Below, piece after piece: positions 51,868-60,480 of a stretch of 64,000 bases of DNA. The notes under the pieces are model-generated. The model made no database searches and was not told the DNA's origin. It saw only the letters and a list, made by a program, of their open reading frames with translations. The stretch spans positions 1 through 64,000 of the forward strand of contig USBY01000004.1 in assembly GCA_900553015.1 (NCBI GenBank), read 5' to 3'. The position numbers and the translations under genes are program-made. Numbering within the stretch: the stretch's first letter is position 1; each line of letters opens with the position of its first letter. This DNA is from an uncultured Clostridium sp. (GTDB lineage: Bacteria > Bacillota > Clostridia > TANB77 > CAG-508).

Positions 51868-53031
51868 ATGACAAATTTATTAATAAAATTATTCATAAAA
51901 GATAATGATGTTAGCAATTTAGAAACAAGGGGAAAGTATGGAATGCTTTCGAGTGCTACAGGAATTGTAGTTAATATTTTACTTTCAATAGTAAAACTTG
52001 TTATAGGAATAATTGCAAATTCAATTTCTATTATATCTGATGCGTTAAACAATATTACAGATGTTGGATCTTCAGTAGTAACAATGATAGGATTTAAAAT
52101 ATCTCAAAAGAAAATAGATAAAGACCATCCATGGGGACATGGTAGAATGGAATATATAACAGCATTTATAGTTGATATAATTATTTTAATGGTTGGATTT
52201 GAATTATTAAAAAGTTCAATAGACAAGATAATACATCCAGAACTTCCAGCAGTAAATAATGTTACAATTATAATATTAGTTATAGCAGTTCTTACAAAAT
52301 TATGGTTATTTTTATTTTATAAAAAGATTGCCAAAACAATAGATTCTAATGCTATTAAAGGGAATGCATATGATAGTATATCAGATTCTATATCAACGTT
52401 AGTTGTTTTAATATCAGCAGTGGTTGCTAAATTGTGTGGAATATCAATAGATGGTTATGCAAGTTTAATAGTTTCTGTATTTATATTGTTTACAGGTTAT
52501 AAAGCAATTAAAGAAACAGTAGACTTATTATTGGGAATGAAGCCAGATCCAGAGTTTATAAAAGATATAGAAGAAGAAGCTAAAAAATATGATATGATTT
52601 CTGGAATACATGATATTATGGTTCATGATTATGGTCCGGGAAGGAAAATCGTTTCTTTCCATGCAGAAGTTCCAGCAGATGGTGATATCTGTAAGGTTCA
52701 TGATATAATAGATCAAATGGAACAAGATTTATTTGAAAAATTTAATTGTATTACTACAATACATATGGATCCAATAGTTGTTGATAATAAAGAAATAAAT
52801 GATATGAGGTATTTTACAGAAAAAATAGTAAAAGAATTAAATCCAGAATTTTCTATACATGATTTTAGAATGACAGATGGAGGAAAAAGGGTTAATTTAA
52901 TTTTTGATTTAGTAGTTCCAAGAGATAAAGAATATGATAAAGAAGAAATTATAAAAAATGTGCAACAAAAAATACATGAAAAAGATAAAAAATACTTTGC
53001 AGTCATAAAAGTTGAAACATCATATATTTAA
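51868..53031 (+). CDS. cation diffusion facilitator family transporter
   Basis: This 387-residue protein has the CDF fold with six transmembrane helices and a cytoplasmic C-terminal domain. SDALNNITDVGSS near residue 53 and DHPWGHGRMEY near 84 are the family's metal-site and signature motifs. CDF proteins export Zn, Mn, Fe or Co by proton exchange. The extended tail has a further ferredoxin-like region. The ATG at 51868 has GGAGG upstream, inside a longer frame. It is monocistronic, between promoter and terminator. Confidence 0.9.
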   Translation: MTNLLIKLFIKDNDVSNLETRGKYGMLSSATGIVVNILLSIVKLVIGIIANSISIISDALNNITDVGSSVVTMIGFKISQKKIDKDHPWGHGRMEYITAFIVDIIILMVGFELLKSSIDKIIHPELPAVNNVTIIILVIAVLTKLWLFLFYKKIAKTIDSNAIKGNAYDSISDSISTLVVLISAVVAKLCGISIDGYASLIVSVFILFTGYKAIKETVDLLLGMKPDPEFIKDIEEEAKKYDMISGIHDIMVHDYGPGRKIVSFHAEVPADGDICKVHDIIDQMEQDLFEKFNCITTIHMDPIVVDNKEINDMRYFTEKIVKELNPEFSIHDFRMTDGGKRVNLIFDLVVPRDKEYDKEEIIKNVQQKIHEKDKKYFAVIKVETSYI

Positions 53032-53034
53032 AAC

Positions 53035-53076
53035 AAAAAGCAGCTTAAAAGTATGTACTTTATAGCTGCTTTTTTA
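53035..53076 (+). terminator. terminator after the CDF gene
   Basis: AAAAAGCAGCT at 53035-53045 pairs with AGCTGCTTTTT at 53064-53074, with an inner AAAGTA/TACTTT stem. Confidence 0.85.
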
Positions 53077-53121
53077 GTACTATATTGTAAAGATTTGTCA
53101 AAAAGTGGCAAAAATATTATG

Positions 53122-53150
53122 TATACAAGATTGACAATATATGATATAAT
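53122..53150 (+). promoter_or_regulatory. promoter before the gene at 53229
   Basis: TATACA at 53122-53127, a 17-base spacer and TATAAT at 53145-53150. A TTGACA lies between them but is badly spaced. Confidence 0.45.
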
Positions 53151-53208
53151 CTAGTTGTTACTCCGTAAACCACAGAAAGCGATGCTTTATTAAAAGCTTT
53201 CTACCTAG

Positions 53209-53227
53209 GAATCAGAGGGAGTGATTC
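53209..53227 (+). promoter_or_regulatory. hairpin presenting the ribosome-binding site in its loop
   Basis: GAATCA at 53209-53214 pairs with TGATTC at 53222-53227 around a 7-nt loop GAGGGAG, the ribosome site of the gene starting at 53229. A further hairpin (AGAAAGC with GCTTTCT, about 53174-53202) lies upstream. Confidence 0.45.
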
Positions 53228-53228
53228 T

Positions 53229-53618
53229 ATGAAAAAGCGGACCATGATGATACTAGCGGGATTAGTAGTAATATTTGGGATTTCACTGGTATTGTTCAAT
53301 AGGAAAGCAAACCTAAACTATGGTGATGTAAAGGATTTTTGCTATGAAGTACAGAAAGCAGGACATCCAATATCACCAGATCCGGAAGCGGTTAAAGAAT
53401 ATACCGTCAAAACGGATCGTTATGGCAATCTTATTTTAGAAGTGACAGGAAACGAGGGGGAACAAGTTAGTTGTGAGATGACACCCGACTGTCAAATAAT
53501 TGATAAGATTGTAGAAATTGATACTCTTAAATATTTATACGCAGTAATTTCAATAGCGGTTTTGCTTATGATTATTGCAGTTATAAAAGAGTATGCCAAA
53601 GGGCGAATAGGGACTTAG
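53229..53618 (+). CDS. hypothetical membrane protein
   Basis: This 129-residue protein has two transmembrane helices (about residues 6-24 and 97-118) around a small extracytoplasmic domain with two cysteines in VSCEMTPDCQ. No family is recognised. The gene is richer in G+C than its neighbours and stands alone with its own promoter, a structured leader and a terminator whose stem overlaps its last codons. Confidence 0.65.
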   Translation: MKKRTMMILAGLVVIFGISLVLFNRKANLNYGDVKDFCYEVQKAGHPISPDPEAVKEYTVKTDRYGNLILEVTGNEGEQVSCEMTPDCQIIDKIVEIDTLKYLYAVISIAVLLMIIAVIKEYAKGRIGT

Positions 53619-53637
53619 GGTCTCTATTCGCTTTTTT
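53603..53637 (+). terminator. terminator overlapping the gene end at 53618
   Basis: A 12-bp stem (53603-53614 with 53620-53631, one G-U) and six T residues. The left arm is coding. Confidence 0.8.
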
Positions 53638-53783
53638 ACGTGGATGTTTTAGTTTAATAAACACATAGTTGATTATAATTGCTAGTTAAAAATTCTGGTG
53701 GTCACAAAAAGTTCACATTTTTTTAAGGTAATTTTAATTATATGTTTTTATAATTAGCACGAAAAGATTTTAGGAGGTAAGAA

Positions 53784-54005
53784 ATGAAAAAAGAATTATT
53801 AACATTAGTAATAGGAATTTTAATAGGAGCAATATTAGCTACAGGAATTTTTCTAGTATTGCAAAATAATTCTTCAAACCAAGGAAGAATGGAACGAGGA
53901 GACAGCCAAGGGCAAATGGGAGAACCACCAGATGGAAACTCTATATCAGGAGGAAGAAATATGGGAAATCCAAATAATGTAGAAAATCAAACTAGTGAAT
54001 CATAG
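53784..54005 (+). CDS. small membrane protein with Gly/Asn/Gln-rich tail
   Basis: This 73-residue protein has one N-terminal transmembrane helix (about residues 6-26) and a polar tail rich in Gly, Asn, Ser, Glu and Met. The similar QMPDMG-like tail of the next protein suggests a shared origin or shared ligand. It is the first gene of the efflux operon, behind AGGAGG. It may be an accessory part of the transporter; the function is unknown. Confidence 0.62.
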   Translation: MKKELLTLVIGILIGAILATGIFLVLQNNSSNQGRMERGDSQGQMGEPPDGNSISGGRNMGNPNNVENQTSES

Positions 54006-54020
54006 TAATAGGAGGATAAA

Positions 54021-55019
54021 ATGAAAAAAGTAAAAAAAGCACTATTTATAATAGTGCTAATATTAATATTTTCTGTAATAGCATTTTTTATAGGTAGAAA
54101 GATTGGTTTAAATACAAATACATCAGCAACAACAACTGTTACAACAGAAGAAACAGTATCTAAGCACACAATAAAAAAAGAATTAACTGCTTCAGGTGAA
54201 ATACAAACAGCAGTAACAGAACAGTTAGCATTGGATACAACAAAATACTTTGAAATGCTATGTGTTGAAGCAGATGATACTGTTTATGAAGGAGAAAATA
54301 TACTTGAATACACAAATGGAACATATTTAGTAGCACCATATGATTGTGTAATTTCCAGTACAGCTGTTCCAGAAGCAGATAGCAAATGTACTTCAAGTAA
54401 TTATATAGAAATCAAAAGCTTAAAAGAATTACAAAGTACGTTATCTATAAGTGAAAATGAAATTCAAGAAGTAAAAGAAGGTCAAGAAGTCGAAATAAGT
54501 TTATCTGCTGATGAAACTAAAACATATGTTGGAACAATAACAAAAATAGATCCAGTAGGAACATATTCTAATGGTGGCACTACTTTTTCAGCAATAGTAT
54601 CATTCGAAAATGATGGCAATGTCAAACTTGGTATGACAATTTCTAGCACCATAATATTAGAAGAAGCAGAAGAAGTAGTAGCAGTTCCAATAAATGCTGT
54701 TACAACAAAGGATGGAAAAAATTATATAACTGTAGTAAATAATGGCGAAACAGAAGAAGTAGAAATAGAACTAGGAATTGCTGATGAAGAATATGTACAA
54801 ATATTATCTGGAGTTGAAGAAAACGACACAATACAAATAACAACTACTACAACAGAAAGTACTATTAGAAGTACAAGTACAGAGGAAGAAAGTACAAAAG
54901 GTAGAGGGCAATCAAGTGGTGGAATGATGACACGAGAGCAAGGAACAGGCGGAGGACAAATGCCAGATATGGGTAGTGGAGGACCTACAGGCCAAGGAAT
55001 GCCACAAGGAGGAAATTAA
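54021..55019 (+). CDS. efflux periplasmic adaptor (MacA/HlyD-like)
   Basis: This 332-residue membrane-fusion protein has an N-terminal helix (about residues 7-25) and then a lipoyl/beta-barrel region. Motifs are ASGEIQTAVTEQLAL, VAPYDCVISSTAVPEAD and GTITKIDPVGTYSNGGTTFSA (in part). The C-terminal tail is Gly/Met/Gln-rich. It connects an ABC exporter to the cell wall side. A shorter paralogue lies at 57776-58399 in the same operon. Confidence 0.83.
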   Translation: MKKVKKALFIIVLILIFSVIAFFIGRKIGLNTNTSATTTVTTEETVSKHTIKKELTASGEIQTAVTEQLALDTTKYFEMLCVEADDTVYEGENILEYTNGTYLVAPYDCVISSTAVPEADSKCTSSNYIEIKSLKELQSTLSISENEIQEVKEGQEVEISLSADETKTYVGTITKIDPVGTYSNGGTTFSAIVSFENDGNVKLGMTISSTIILEEAEEVVAVPINAVTTKDGKNYITVVNNGETEEVEIELGIADEEYVQILSGVEENDTIQITTTTTESTIRSTSTEEESTKGRGQSSGGMMTREQGTGGGQMPDMGSGGPTGQGMPQGGN

Positions 55020-55021
55020 TA

Positions 55022-55699
55022 ATGATAAAATTAGAAAATATAACAAAAACATTTAAAATGGGAGAAGAAACAATTAAAGCATTGGATAATATTAATTTCG
55101 AAGTAGAGCAGGGAGAGTTTGTTTCTATAATAGGTCCGTCTGGTTCTGGAAAATCAACATTAATGAATATTTTAGGATTATTAGATGTTCCAGATAGTGG
55201 AAAGTATATTTTAGAAGATATAGAAGTTAATAATGCAAGTGAAAATAAACTTGCAAATTTAAGAAACAACAAAATTGGTTTTATATTTCAAAACTTTAAT
55301 TTATTAACAAAATTAAAAGCTTTTGAAAATATTCAGGTACCATTAATATATAAAGGGTATACGAATGAGGAGTCTAAAAAAATTGCATATACCTTACTAG
55401 AAAAAGTTGGACTAAAAGGTAGAGAAGAACATTTACCAACACAACTTTCTGGAGGACAGCAACAAAGGGTCGCAATAGCAAGAGCTCTTTCATGTAATCC
55501 AGATATAATATTAGCAGATGAACCAACAGGTGCATTAGATTCTAAAACTAGTGTAGATATAATGAATCAATTAGAAGAGTTAAATAAACAAGGTCAAACC
55601 ATTATTCTAATAACTCATGATGAAAAAGTAGCAAAAAGGGCAAAAAGAATTGTAAAAATATCAGATGGAAAACTATATAAGGAGGCAGAAAGTGACTAA
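55022..55699 (+). CDS. ABC transporter ATP-binding protein (MacB/LolD-like)
   Basis: This 225-residue ATPase has Walker A GPSGSGKST at residues 38-46, the Q-loop FQNFNLL, the signature LSGGQQQRVAIARAL, Walker B ILADEPTGALD and the H-loop ITHDE. It belongs to the MacB/LolD/antimicrobial-peptide export class. Its stop overlaps the start of the permease gene by eight bases. Confidence 0.94.
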   Translation: MIKLENITKTFKMGEETIKALDNINFEVEQGEFVSIIGPSGSGKSTLMNILGLLDVPDSGKYILEDIEVNNASENKLANLRNNKIGFIFQNFNLLTKLKAFENIQVPLIYKGYTNEESKKIAYTLLEKVGLKGREEHLPTQLSGGQQQRVAIARALSCNPDIILADEPTGALDSKTSVDIMNQLEELNKQGQTIILITHDEKVAKRAKRIVKISDGKLYKEAESD

Positions 55700-56861
55700 A
55701 TTTTTAAACATTTTAAAAGTTTCAATAAAGAATATTAATGGGAACAAATTAAGAACTATATTAACAATGCTAGGTTTAATAATAGGTATTGCATCTGTAA
55801 TAATTTTGGTTGGAATTGGCTCTGGAACGAGCAATCAGGTCACGTCTCAAGTTCAATCTTTGGGAGCAGATGTATTAACATTAAACATAACTTCATCTGA
55901 TACTAGTTTAGAATATGAAAATATAGATGAGTTAAAAAATATTGAAGATATTGCTGCTGCAGCTCCTTACAAAACTGTAAGTGGAACAGTCACACACGGT
56001 GAAAATTCATCTGGTAGAGCAAATATAATTGCAACAACAAATGAGTATATGGAAGTAATGAATTTAACAATAAGTTCAGGACGATTGCTATCTACTATTG
56101 ATTTGGACAATAATAGTAAAGTTTGCTTATTAGGAAGTGATATTGCAGAAACATTATTCGAAAATGATACAGTAGCAGGAAATAGTATCAAAATAGATGG
56201 TGATAATTATACAGTAATAGGTGTTATAACTGCTACAGGTAGCTCTATGGGAAATGATATAGATAGTATGGTAATAATACCTTTTACTACTGCAAAATAT
56301 TTAGATTCAGATACAACAATAAATAATGTATATATAAAGGTGGAAGACGAAAACAAAATAGAGAATGCAAGCAGTAGAGTGGAAAGTTATATTATTTCAA
56401 CATTAGGATTAACTACAGATGACTTTTCTGTAAGTTCTCAAGATTCTATGTTAAGTACAATGGATGAGGTAAATAATTCATTATCTATAATGCTTGGAGG
56501 AATAGCTAGTATATCTTTAATTGTAGCAGGAATTGGAGTAATGAATGTTATGCTTGTTTCTGTAACAGAAAGGACTAAAGAAATAGGTATAAGAAAAGCA
56601 TTAGGAGCCAAAAGAAGTGATATATTAATTCAATTTTTAATAGAGGCATTGTTATTATGTATTGTTGGTGGAATTATAGGAATTGGACTTGGAGTTGGAA
56701 TAGGAATGTTATTAAATCAAATGGGATATAATTTTGTTCCAGAAATTTGGATTATTTTAATTGCATTTTTCTCTAGTGTAATGATTGGATTACTATTTGG
56801 AATATTCCCTGCATATAAAGCGTCTAAATTAAATCCGATAGATGCTTTACATACAGAGTAA
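55692..56861 (+). CDS. ABC transporter permease (FtsX/MacB-like)
   Basis: This 389-residue permease has one N-terminal transmembrane helix, a large MacB_PCD extracytoplasmic domain (about residues 50-250) and three C-terminal helices in the FtsX fold, with VMLVSVTERTKEIGIRKALGAKR as the cytoplasmic loop. A GTG at 55692 is chosen because AAGGAGG lies six bases upstream; a longer frame would start inside the ATPase gene without a site. With the ATPase and adaptor it forms a MacAB-like exporter for antimicrobial peptides or lipids. Confidence 0.92.
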   Translation: MTKFLNILKVSIKNINGNKLRTILTMLGLIIGIASVIILVGIGSGTSNQVTSQVQSLGADVLTLNITSSDTSLEYENIDELKNIEDIAAAAPYKTVSGTVTHGENSSGRANIIATTNEYMEVMNLTISSGRLLSTIDLDNNSKVCLLGSDIAETLFENDTVAGNSIKIDGDNYTVIGVITATGSSMGNDIDSMVIIPFTTAKYLDSDTTINNVYIKVEDENKIENASSRVESYIISTLGLTTDDFSVSSQDSMLSTMDEVNNSLSIMLGGIASISLIVAGIGVMNVMLVSVTERTKEIGIRKALGAKRSDILIQFLIEALLLCIVGGIIGIGLGVGIGMLLNQMGYNFVPEIWIILIAFFSSVMIGLLFGIFPAYKASKLNPIDALHTE

Positions 56862-56871
56862 AGGAGGAAGT

Positions 56872-57774
56872 ATGAAAAAAGTAAAATTAATTAGTATTTT
56901 TTTAATTGTGTTGTTATTTTTTAGTATAAGTTTTGCTTATGCAGAAAATGAACAAGATGAAATTGTATTTGCCAAAAATAGTGAAGTTGATATAACAGAA
57001 AACATAGAAATAATTTTAAATATAGAAAAAATAGAATATAGTAATTTCTTAGTTACAGTAGAATCAAATTTAGATATGGATCAATTAGAAGAAACAGATG
57101 AATTAGAAGTTACAAAAAATTCGGATAATGTGCAAATAAATATAGATAAAGAAACTACTACTTTAAACCAATTAACTTTATCATATAAAATCCCAGAAAA
57201 TTATAATATTGGTGACAATATAGTTTTTAATATAAGCATAAAAAATAATGAGAGCGAAGAAGAAATTTTAAAAGTAGTAGAAATAAAAATAGTAGATAAA
57301 ACAGAAGAAAACAATGAATTAAACGAAATTACGCCAAGTAATAATAATGAAAATGTAAATGATAGAAACATTAATAATGAAAATAATGAAAAAGAACAAG
57401 TACAAGATAATTTTTCACAAAATGTAAAAATGTCTACTCAAAGTAGCTTTAGTAATGGCGCAAACGAAAGACAAAATGCTGAAACTATAACATATAATGG
57501 TTCTAGTAATAATTATTTATCAGATTTATATGTAACTGGATATGATTTTACCGAAAGTTTTAATAAAGACAATGAAACATACTTTTTAACTGTTAACAAT
57601 GATGTAAGCAGTTTAACAACTGTTGCAGTACCAGAAGAAGAAAAATCAACAGTTAAAATATATGGGAACGAAGAGATAAATGTAGGCACAAACAAAATAT
57701 TAGTTACTGTAACTGCCGAAGATGGAAGCGTTAGAAATTACAGAATATATGTTACAAGACAAGAAGGAGAATAA
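56872..57774 (+). CDS. secreted protein with cadherin-like beta-sandwich domain
   Basis: This 300-residue protein has a signal peptide (residues 1-22), a beta-rich N-terminal domain (about 25-150), an Asn/Glu-rich linker and a C-terminal cadherin-like beta sandwich (NYLSDLYVTGYDFTESFN and VTAEDGSVRNYRIYVTRQ). The ATG at 56872 has AAGGAGG upstream. It lies inside the efflux operon and could be an extracellular partner of the exporter or a sensor for the two-component system. Confidence 0.76.
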   Translation: MKKVKLISIFLIVLLFFSISFAYAENEQDEIVFAKNSEVDITENIEIILNIEKIEYSNFLVTVESNLDMDQLEETDELEVTKNSDNVQINIDKETTTLNQLTLSYKIPENYNIGDNIVFNISIKNNESEEEILKVVEIKIVDKTEENNELNEITPSNNNENVNDRNINNENNEKEQVQDNFSQNVKMSTQSSFSNGANERQNAETITYNGSSNNYLSDLYVTGYDFTESFNKDNETYFLTVNNDVSSLTTVAVPEEEKSTVKIYGNEEINVGTNKILVTVTAEDGSVRNYRIYVTRQEGE

Positions 57775-57775
57775 A

Positions 57776-58399
57776 GTGAAAAGTATAGATAAAATAAAAA
57801 TAATTATTATAATTTTATTAATAATTATTTTAGGAATAATGTTATTAAAATATAATAGCAAAACAGAGAATAATTTTAATATGAAAGAAAGTAATATCGA
57901 AGCTGTTAGTGGTGAAGCTACTGCTGAAAACGAGACTATTGTTACAAGTAAAACACAGATACAATCAGCACTAACAGAAAATATTTCTTTACATGCAACA
58001 TATTATTTAGAAGAAATTTATGTACAAACAAATGAAAGTATAAAACAAGGTGAAGCTATTTTAAAATATACAAATGGAGAATATTTGACAGCTCCTTACG
58101 ATTGTGTTATTAATGAAATAAATATTCCAGATATTGGAACTATATGTAAAAATGACAATTATATTAATATATCTTCAACAAATAGATTACAAGTTACAAT
58201 GAATATTAGTGAAGATATTATTAATCAAATATATATAGGTCAACCAGCTGATATTACTATTACTTCATTGGATGAAAGCGTAACTGGAAATATAACCAAT
58301 ATTAGTAGTACAGCTAGCAATGGAAATTTTACTGTATTAATAGAATTTGAAAATAGTTCTGATATAAAAATAGGTATGTCAGCTACTGTAAAAATATAA
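57776..58399 (+). CDS. short efflux adaptor paralogue (HlyD-like)
   Basis: This 207-residue protein has an N-terminal transmembrane helix and a reduced membrane-fusion domain. It is clearly paralogous to the adaptor at 54021: TNGEYLTAPYDCVINEI matches TNGTYLVAPYDCVISST, and ISEDIINQIYIGQPADITIT matches ISENEIQEVKEGQEVEISLS. It lacks the C-terminal tail. A GTG at 57776 follows AAGGAG; the longer frame overlaps the cadherin-like gene. The two may form a mixed adaptor ring. Confidence 0.75.
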   Translation: MKSIDKIKIIIIILLIIILGIMLLKYNSKTENNFNMKESNIEAVSGEATAENETIVTSKTQIQSALTENISLHATYYLEEIYVQTNESIKQGEAILKYTNGEYLTAPYDCVINEINIPDIGTICKNDNYINISSTNRLQVTMNISEDIINQIYIGQPADITITSLDESVTGNITNISSTASNGNFTVLIEFENSSDIKIGMSATVKI

Positions 58400-58418
58400 T
58401 AATTAGTGGGTGGATGTT

Positions 58419-59087
58419 ATGAAGATTTTAATTGTAGAAGATGATAAAATATTATCAGAAACAATTAAACAGGTGCTACAAGAGGATTATGAAACATATC
58501 AAGAATATGATGGAAAAAGTGGTTTATTAGCAGCTAAATTAGATATATATGATTTAATAATTTTAGATTTAATGCTTCCTGAAATGAATGGATATGATGT
58601 TTTAAAAAGACTAAGGGAGTTAAAAATACTTACTCCTGTTTTAATCTTAACAGCTAGGGACGATATTAACGACAAAGTAAAAGGATTAAAGATTGGTGCA
58701 GATGATTATTTAGTAAAACCATTTGAAAGTGAAGAACTTTTAGCAAGAATTAGTGCAATAATACGTAGAACAAAAGGAAATTATAAATTAAATAGTTTAA
58801 ACTTCAAGGATTTAGAAATGAATTTAAATAGTAGAACTGTAAAAATTAATGGAGAAGAAGTAAACTTACAGGGGAAACAGTTTGATATATTAGAATATTT
58901 AATTAGCTATAAGAACACAATAATAACAAAAGAACAAATATTTGATAAAATTTGGGGTTTTAATTCTGATACCACTACAAATGTTGTAGAAGTATATGCA
59001 AGTGGCTTAAGGAAAATATTAAAAAAATATGATTATGATAAATATTTAAAAACAATTCGTGGTGTTGGATATATGCTAACTGATTAG
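58419..59087 (+). CDS. OmpR-family response regulator
   Basis: This 222-residue protein has a receiver domain with acidic pocket VEDDK, phosphorylated Asp50 (LDLMLPE), LTARDDINDKV and KPFESEE. A winged-helix Trans_reg_C domain follows from about residue 125, with NLQGKQFDILEYL and IRGVGYML. It directly precedes the histidine kinase gene. The operon's adaptor, ABC and secreted proteins upstream suggest that it regulates its own efflux genes, as in Bce- or Mac-type systems. Confidence 0.94.
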   Translation: MKILIVEDDKILSETIKQVLQEDYETYQEYDGKSGLLAAKLDIYDLIILDLMLPEMNGYDVLKRLRELKILTPVLILTARDDINDKVKGLKIGADDYLVKPFESEELLARISAIIRRTKGNYKLNSLNFKDLEMNLNSRTVKINGEEVNLQGKQFDILEYLISYKNTIITKEQIFDKIWGFNSDTTTNVVEVYASGLRKILKKYDYDKYLKTIRGVGYMLTD

Positions 59088-59094
59088 GAGAAAT

Positions 59095-60351
59095 ATGGAA
59101 ACGGAAAAATATATAAAAAGAAATTTAGTAAAAAATACAATCATTAATTTTATAATATTTACGATTATACTATTATTATTTGATATTATAATCTATAACC
59201 AGGTAACAGGTTCTTTGTTAAAAAATGTAGATGAACAATTAAAAAATTCAGAAAGAATATTTTTAAGTAGACCAAATAATGATAACAAAGAACCAAGAAA
59301 TGGTAGGGAACTAGAAGATGAAGATTTTAGTCCTAGATTAATAAATATTATAAGAGATGAGAATGGAGAAATAGAAGACACACAAGGCTTGGGAAATTTG
59401 GCTGATTTTTCTGATGATATAAAATTTGATAAAAACAATTTGAATAATATTTATAACTTGAAAATTAATAATATATATAATTATAGAGCTATAAATATTA
59501 AAATTAATGCAGATGGCAGTCAAAAATATATGCAAATTTTAATAAATATAGATGGCGAAACAACCACTATGTCTAACATAATAAGCATACTTGTTTTAGC
59601 TACAATAATATTAATTTTAATTTCGATAGTGGTAAGCTATATTTTATCTAAAAGAAATATAAAACCAATAGTAAAGATGTATAACAAGCAAACAGAATTT
59701 GTACAAAATGCTTCTCATGAGCTTAGAACACCACTTACAATTATTCAAGCCAAACAGGAATTGTTGTTAAAGAGTCCAAACGCAAAAATAATTGATAAAT
59801 CAGAAGATATAAATTTGACATTAAAAGAAACAAAAAGGCTTACTAAGATGATAAAAGAATTAATGGATTTAGCAAGAGCAGATGAAGGAAATTATAAAAT
59901 TGATAAAAGTGATGTTTATATTGATAAATTAATAGAAGAAGTTACTCTTCCATATAAAGAATTAGCAAATATCCAAGATAAAGAATTTATATTAGATTTA
60001 AATTATAATGGAGCAATAAAAGGTAATAGAAATAAACTTATCGAATTAATTATAATCATTTTGGATAATGCCATAAAGTATACGACAGCCGGCGATAAAA
60101 TAGAGATAAAAACATATTCAAAAGATAGGAAATGTTGTATAGAAATTAAAGATACAGGCATCGGTGTTGACGAAAAGGATATAAAATATATTTTTGATAG
60201 GTTTTATAGAGCAGATAAAGCTCGTTCTAAAGAAACTGGAGGTACAGGTTTAGGATTATCAATTGCACAAACAATTGTAAAAATGCATTCTGGAACAATT
60301 AAAGCTACACATACTAAACCAAAGGGATTGACGATTTTAATGAAAATGTAA
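59095..60351 (+). CDS. sensor histidine kinase
   Basis: This 418-residue kinase has two transmembrane helices (about residues 17-37 and 158-185) around an extracytoplasmic sensor. A HisKA domain follows with phosphorylated His208 in ASHELRTPL, then an HATPase with ILDNAIKYT, DTGIGV and GGTGLGLSIA. The sensor loop is about 120 residues, larger than in Bce-type kinases, so it may sense a ligand directly or through the secreted protein. It is the last gene of the efflux operon. Confidence 0.94.
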   Translation: METEKYIKRNLVKNTIINFIIFTIILLLFDIIIYNQVTGSLLKNVDEQLKNSERIFLSRPNNDNKEPRNGRELEDEDFSPRLINIIRDENGEIEDTQGLGNLADFSDDIKFDKNNLNNIYNLKINNIYNYRAINIKINADGSQKYMQILINIDGETTTMSNIISILVLATIILILISIVVSYILSKRNIKPIVKMYNKQTEFVQNASHELRTPLTIIQAKQELLLKSPNAKIIDKSEDINLTLKETKRLTKMIKELMDLARADEGNYKIDKSDVYIDKLIEEVTLPYKELANIQDKEFILDLNYNGAIKGNRNKLIELIIIILDNAIKYTTAGDKIEIKTYSKDRKCCIEIKDTGIGVDEKDIKYIFDRFYRADKARSKETGGTGLGLSIAQTIVKMHSGTIKATHTKPKGLTILMKM

Positions 60352-60354
60352 TAG

Positions 60355-60383
60355 TTGCCAAATTAACGTAAATGTGTTATAAT
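60355..60383 (+). promoter_or_regulatory. strong promoter before the gene at 60481
   Basis: TTGCCA at 60355-60360, a 17-base spacer and consensus TATAAT at 60378-60383. Confidence 0.7.
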
Positions 60384-60388
60384 ATTTA

Positions 60389-60460
60389 GCGCACTAAAAG
60401 TAGGAAAGGAACAAATATATAATGAAGTTATTTCATGTAGATTTTGTTCTAGTGCGTTGA
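60389..60460 (+). promoter_or_regulatory. structured 5' leader with a 12-codon reading frame
   Basis: CGCACTA (60390-60396) pairs with TAGTGCG (60450-60456), GAACAAA (60409-60415) with TTTGTTC (60443-60449), and ATGAA (60422-60426) with TTCAT (60432-60436). The helices nest, and the two 3' arms are contiguous. An ATG at 60422 opens MKLFHVDFVLVR and stops at 60460, just before the ribosome site of the gene at 60481. It looks like a regulatory leader; a translated leader peptide is possible but unproven. Confidence 0.5.
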
Positions 60461-60480
60461 TGCGAAAGGAGGACATAAGA

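Noticed and set aside
53131..53150. TTGACA and TATAAT close together as a promoter
   Set aside because: The spacer is only eight bases, too short for sigma-A. TATACA at 53122 gives 17 bases to the same -10.
54021..58399. Bacteriocin export system with a peptide precursor
   Set aside because: No double-glycine leader peptide or modification enzyme is visible; the small gene at 53784 has a transmembrane helix and no leader motif.
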